A stretch of 64,000 nucleotides of DNA from Parietaria judaica (lineage: Eukaryota > Streptophyta > Magnoliopsida > Rosales > Urticaceae): assembly GCA_954871525.1 (NCBI GenBank), contig OX940863.1, positions 8,470,001 through 8,534,000 of the forward strand, read 5' to 3'. Positions within the stretch are counted from its first letter, which is position 1; the number at the start of each line of letters is the position of its first letter. The notes under the pieces were generated by a model. That model made no database searches, was not told the DNA's origin, and saw nothing but the letters and a program-made list of their open reading frames with translations. This document shows positions 61,466 to 64,000 of the stretch, piece by piece. A program made the translations under genes and the position numbers.

Positions 61466-61703
61466 ATAAAATAATGACTAAATTTTAATTTTAATTTGTT
61501 CCGCCTATGATTACAAACGTACAATATTACATATTATGTCTAGAGAAAATATTCTGAGTTTTTATTCTCAAAAGAAAAAACAGAATCATATGTTTGCTCT
61601 AAAACACCAAGTTAAGGGCTAAAAAATCACACACACATATATATATATAATACAACTATATATATGATTAGAGTTGAGAGATTGAATTTGAAAACAGAGA
61701 GTA

Positions 61704-62853
61704 TCATTTATAAGGTGCAAATATAATCGAAGAGTTCTGTCCACCAAAGGCAAGTGAGTTTGACATTGCTATCTTTATGTCCAAACGCTCCTTCTTCTCG
61801 CCCACAAGAATGTCTCTTTCCTGATCATCATATATTCACGTCCAATGTTAAAAAAAAATAAAAAAATTGATCGAGAAGTCCTTTTAAGTTTTGATTAAAT
61901 TCAAAGCATAGAAATATAATATATATATATATATATATGAAAATTAATATGATAAATTCTTACCACGCCCTCGTCAGGATTCTCAAGGTTGACGTTTGGA
62001 TGAATCCACCCCGTCTGTATTGCCTGCATAATATTCGTGTACAATATTGTATATCGTTTATGTTTGCATTATACGCATACAACGACGTACATGCATGGAG
62101 CTGTACGTAAGATTGTGTGTAATACAATGTATATATAAAATCAATTTGTAATTGCGCATACGACGACGTACATGCATGCTAGTGATGTTAATTAAAGGTA
62201 GAGATATGAATCTAATAATGTTTACGAAATTCTAGTCAGCTTACATCCCTTCATTAATTAAAAGTTTATTTAGATTAGATAACACGAGTTATATATGCTT
62301 GTGTAGGGTATAAATTCTTAGATTGTCTATTTGTTCAAGTTTAAAGTGTAATTACTTTTCTTGTTGGTTTTGATACACGAGGTGGTTTTTTCTCCTTAAT
62401 ACTATTTGTATAATTACAAAGGCAATTTGTTATCACAATATTCATCCGCTATAAGTGAAGAATATTAATAAACTTAAGACAATGTCACGAGAGCGAGCGG
62501 CTTTGACTCTTCCTTATAAAAATACCTTAATTGTCGCCACGGCTTCCACGGCTCCCGAGGCTCCCATAAGGTGACCGATCATGGACTTGGTAGAGTTGAT
62601 CCGTAGCTGCTCAAAACCACGAACCAAGTATCTAAAATAATTAAAAGTAAATAAAATTAAAGTATAGCAAAATGGTCACTCCCTGTAAACCCTACCTCTG
62701 GATTATGTGCAAAAAAACGCGTTATAGCCCGATGTTCTTTTAAATCATCGGCCACCATCAAGGCAGCGTGCGCGTTTATGTGGTTCACGTCTTCTCGCGC
62801 CACGCCGGACTGAGCCAAGGCCTTCTCCATGCAAAGGTCAATCCCTGTCCCTG

Positions 62854-62902
<49 letters not shown>

Positions 62903-63876
62903 TAGGAAAAAAAAAAAAAACCTTTACGTTTTTGGTTGCATGATTATTACCATCGGAACTAGGGTTGTTGTAGTGATTAGTGTCAATAGTGAAGCTCCCG
63001 CCAAGAAACTCTGCATAGATTTTTGCACCTCTTTTCTACAATTAATAGAACAATTATAAGATAATGATAATAATATCACAAAAAGTTGTCGTTTTCCTTG
63101 CATTGTTATACATATGTATAAGACGTTGAATGAACGCGAAACCTTAGCGTGTTCTAGCTCTTCCAAGAGCAGAACTCCGGCTCCCTCTCCCATCACGAAC
63201 CCGTCACGTTTCTGCAACAAAATAAAAAACACGCAAACACACAATTGGTGTCAATTTATCATCAAAATGATTTTTAACTATTATAGATTCCTCTCAAAAC
63301 CGGCTACGAATAGTAACATAGAGACATATCAACCATATTAAGCTTTATTTCTATATCTGATATATGTTTTTTCTTTCTTTCAAAATGGTAGCTATATGTT
63401 AGTGGACTCGTGACACAATTATAATATTATATTAAATAGAGATACTAACGACATATATCTTTAAATTATGTTTCTTAATGCACTTGTACCCTTATGTTTT
63501 TTTTTTTATGGTCCATATCTTCAATTAAGTTTTTATTTTATTATCATATTTATCCTTAGAGACATTAATTCACCGAGTTAATGTTTTCATCTAACAGAGA
63601 ATAATGATGATCAGACGTTATAAGCTTGAATTGAAGTAGAATTGCGGGTAAAGAAAATGGGTGTAAACATATACAATGTCCCATGGGCGTGAAGCTTTGG
63701 TTGGTTCGTCGTTCCTTTTCGAAAGTACGTGAAGCCTCCCATGGCTGAAAGTACAGTCATAAAAAAAATCATGAACTTATTAAGTTTTGGAAAACTAATT
63801 AGGGTCCGTAATTATAGCAACAACACATGCCTAATGGAATAACTCCGCCATCAGATCCGCCACAAAGCATCACGTC
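61704..63876 (-). CDS. Beta-ketoacyl-ACP synthase I-like protein, 3' part
   Basis: Eight minus-strand exons are visible: 63827-63876, 63675-63744, 63143-63211, 62951-63035, 62696-62850, 62526-62606, 61964-62023 and 61704-61820. Earlier exons, including the catalytic Cys, lie beyond the right edge. DVMLCGGSDGGVIPLG, KASRPWDI, RDGFVMGEGAGVLLLEELEH, STKSMIGHLMGASGAVEAVA and GWIHPNVNLENP identify a plastid-type KAS I condensing enzyme, which elongates acyl-ACP with malonyl-ACP. The C-terminal FAPYK matches KAS I rather than KAS II. Two oddities stand out. The usual NAHATST motif reads NAHAALM: the catalytic His is kept but the following Thr/Ser residues are lost. The GGFVACRALS segment is replaced by a shorter HGRLHVLS, apparently after a 10-bp deletion offset by a shifted donor. 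It may be a diverged paralogue or a decaying copy. Confidence 0.82.
62855..62896. repeat. (AT)n microsatellite in a KAS-like intron
   Basis: A pure AT dinucleotide run lies between exons 62951-63035 and 62696-62850, right next to the acceptor of the latter. Confidence 0.9.
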
Positions 63877-64000
63877 CTGCGAATATATTCAACTTCGATG
63901 AGAGATCGCCTCATTAGTTATAGATTAGGAAAGCGTATACAATTAATTGATAATAATTTTAATATATTAATAACCGTGATTAAACTATACTTTTGTCTGA

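Noticed and set aside
1..64000. CRISPR arrays, operons or bacterial-type systems
   Set aside because: The genes are intron-rich plant genes, and the repeats are transposons, microsatellites or tandem duplications without spacer structure.

Overview
The window is nuclear DNA of a flowering plant, most likely a dicot and perhaps woody. Its genes have many GT-AG introns, plant-only families are present (DUF936, dormancy/auxin-associated, COP1-interacting-like and SIP1-type trihelix proteins), and AT-rich intergenic DNA is full of plant transposable elements. I cannot name the species.

Layout. 0-2 kb: an AT-rich flank, a possible transposon-derived ORF on the minus strand, a hAT-type MITE and a perfect hairpin. 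2.4-4.4 kb (+): a six-exon J-domain co-chaperone. 4.4-11.7 kb: intergenic, with a small hAT-like MITE, an 86-bp tandem duplication and a decayed pogo/Emigrant-type element. 11.7-14.2 kb (+): a four-exon dormancy/auxin-associated protein whose first intron carries a hAT-type insertion. 14.5-17.3 kb: a ~480-bp foldback and a Harbinger/Tourist-like element that contains a TRIM retroelement with apparently identical LTRs. 18.3-19.4 kb (+): a single-exon trihelix transcription factor. 19.4-29.3 kb: repeat-rich intergenic DNA. 29.3-36.0 kb (+): a ten-exon COP1-interacting-protein-like gene. 36.7-38.0 kb: a Mutator-type foldback with a tRNA-like pol III promoter in each arm. 38.7-47.7 kb (+): a ten-exon full-size ABCB transporter with a Mutator-type foldback in intron 2. 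50.5-52.1 kb (+): a three-exon DUF936 gene. 53.5-56.2 kb (-): a four-exon AlkB-type dioxygenase with an in-frame stop just before its iron-binding motif. 56.4-58.2 kb: a putative transposon carrying a broken, intron-containing importin-13-like gene fragment. 58.5-61.5 kb: a 5'-truncated LINE with a second copy of the ABCB-intron foldback next to it. 61.7 kb to the right edge (-): the 3' part of a divergent beta-ketoacyl-ACP synthase I-like gene.

The genes are unrelated single-copy-style plant genes, each with its own promoter, and I see no cluster or pathway grouping. What stands out is the record of transposition (target-site duplications could be read for most elements) and two host genes with unusual lesions: the AlkB-like gene and the KAS-like gene. 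Exon limits were set by hand from splice consensus, frame continuity and remembered family sequence. Each multi-exon CDS is given as its full span, with exons listed in the evidence.
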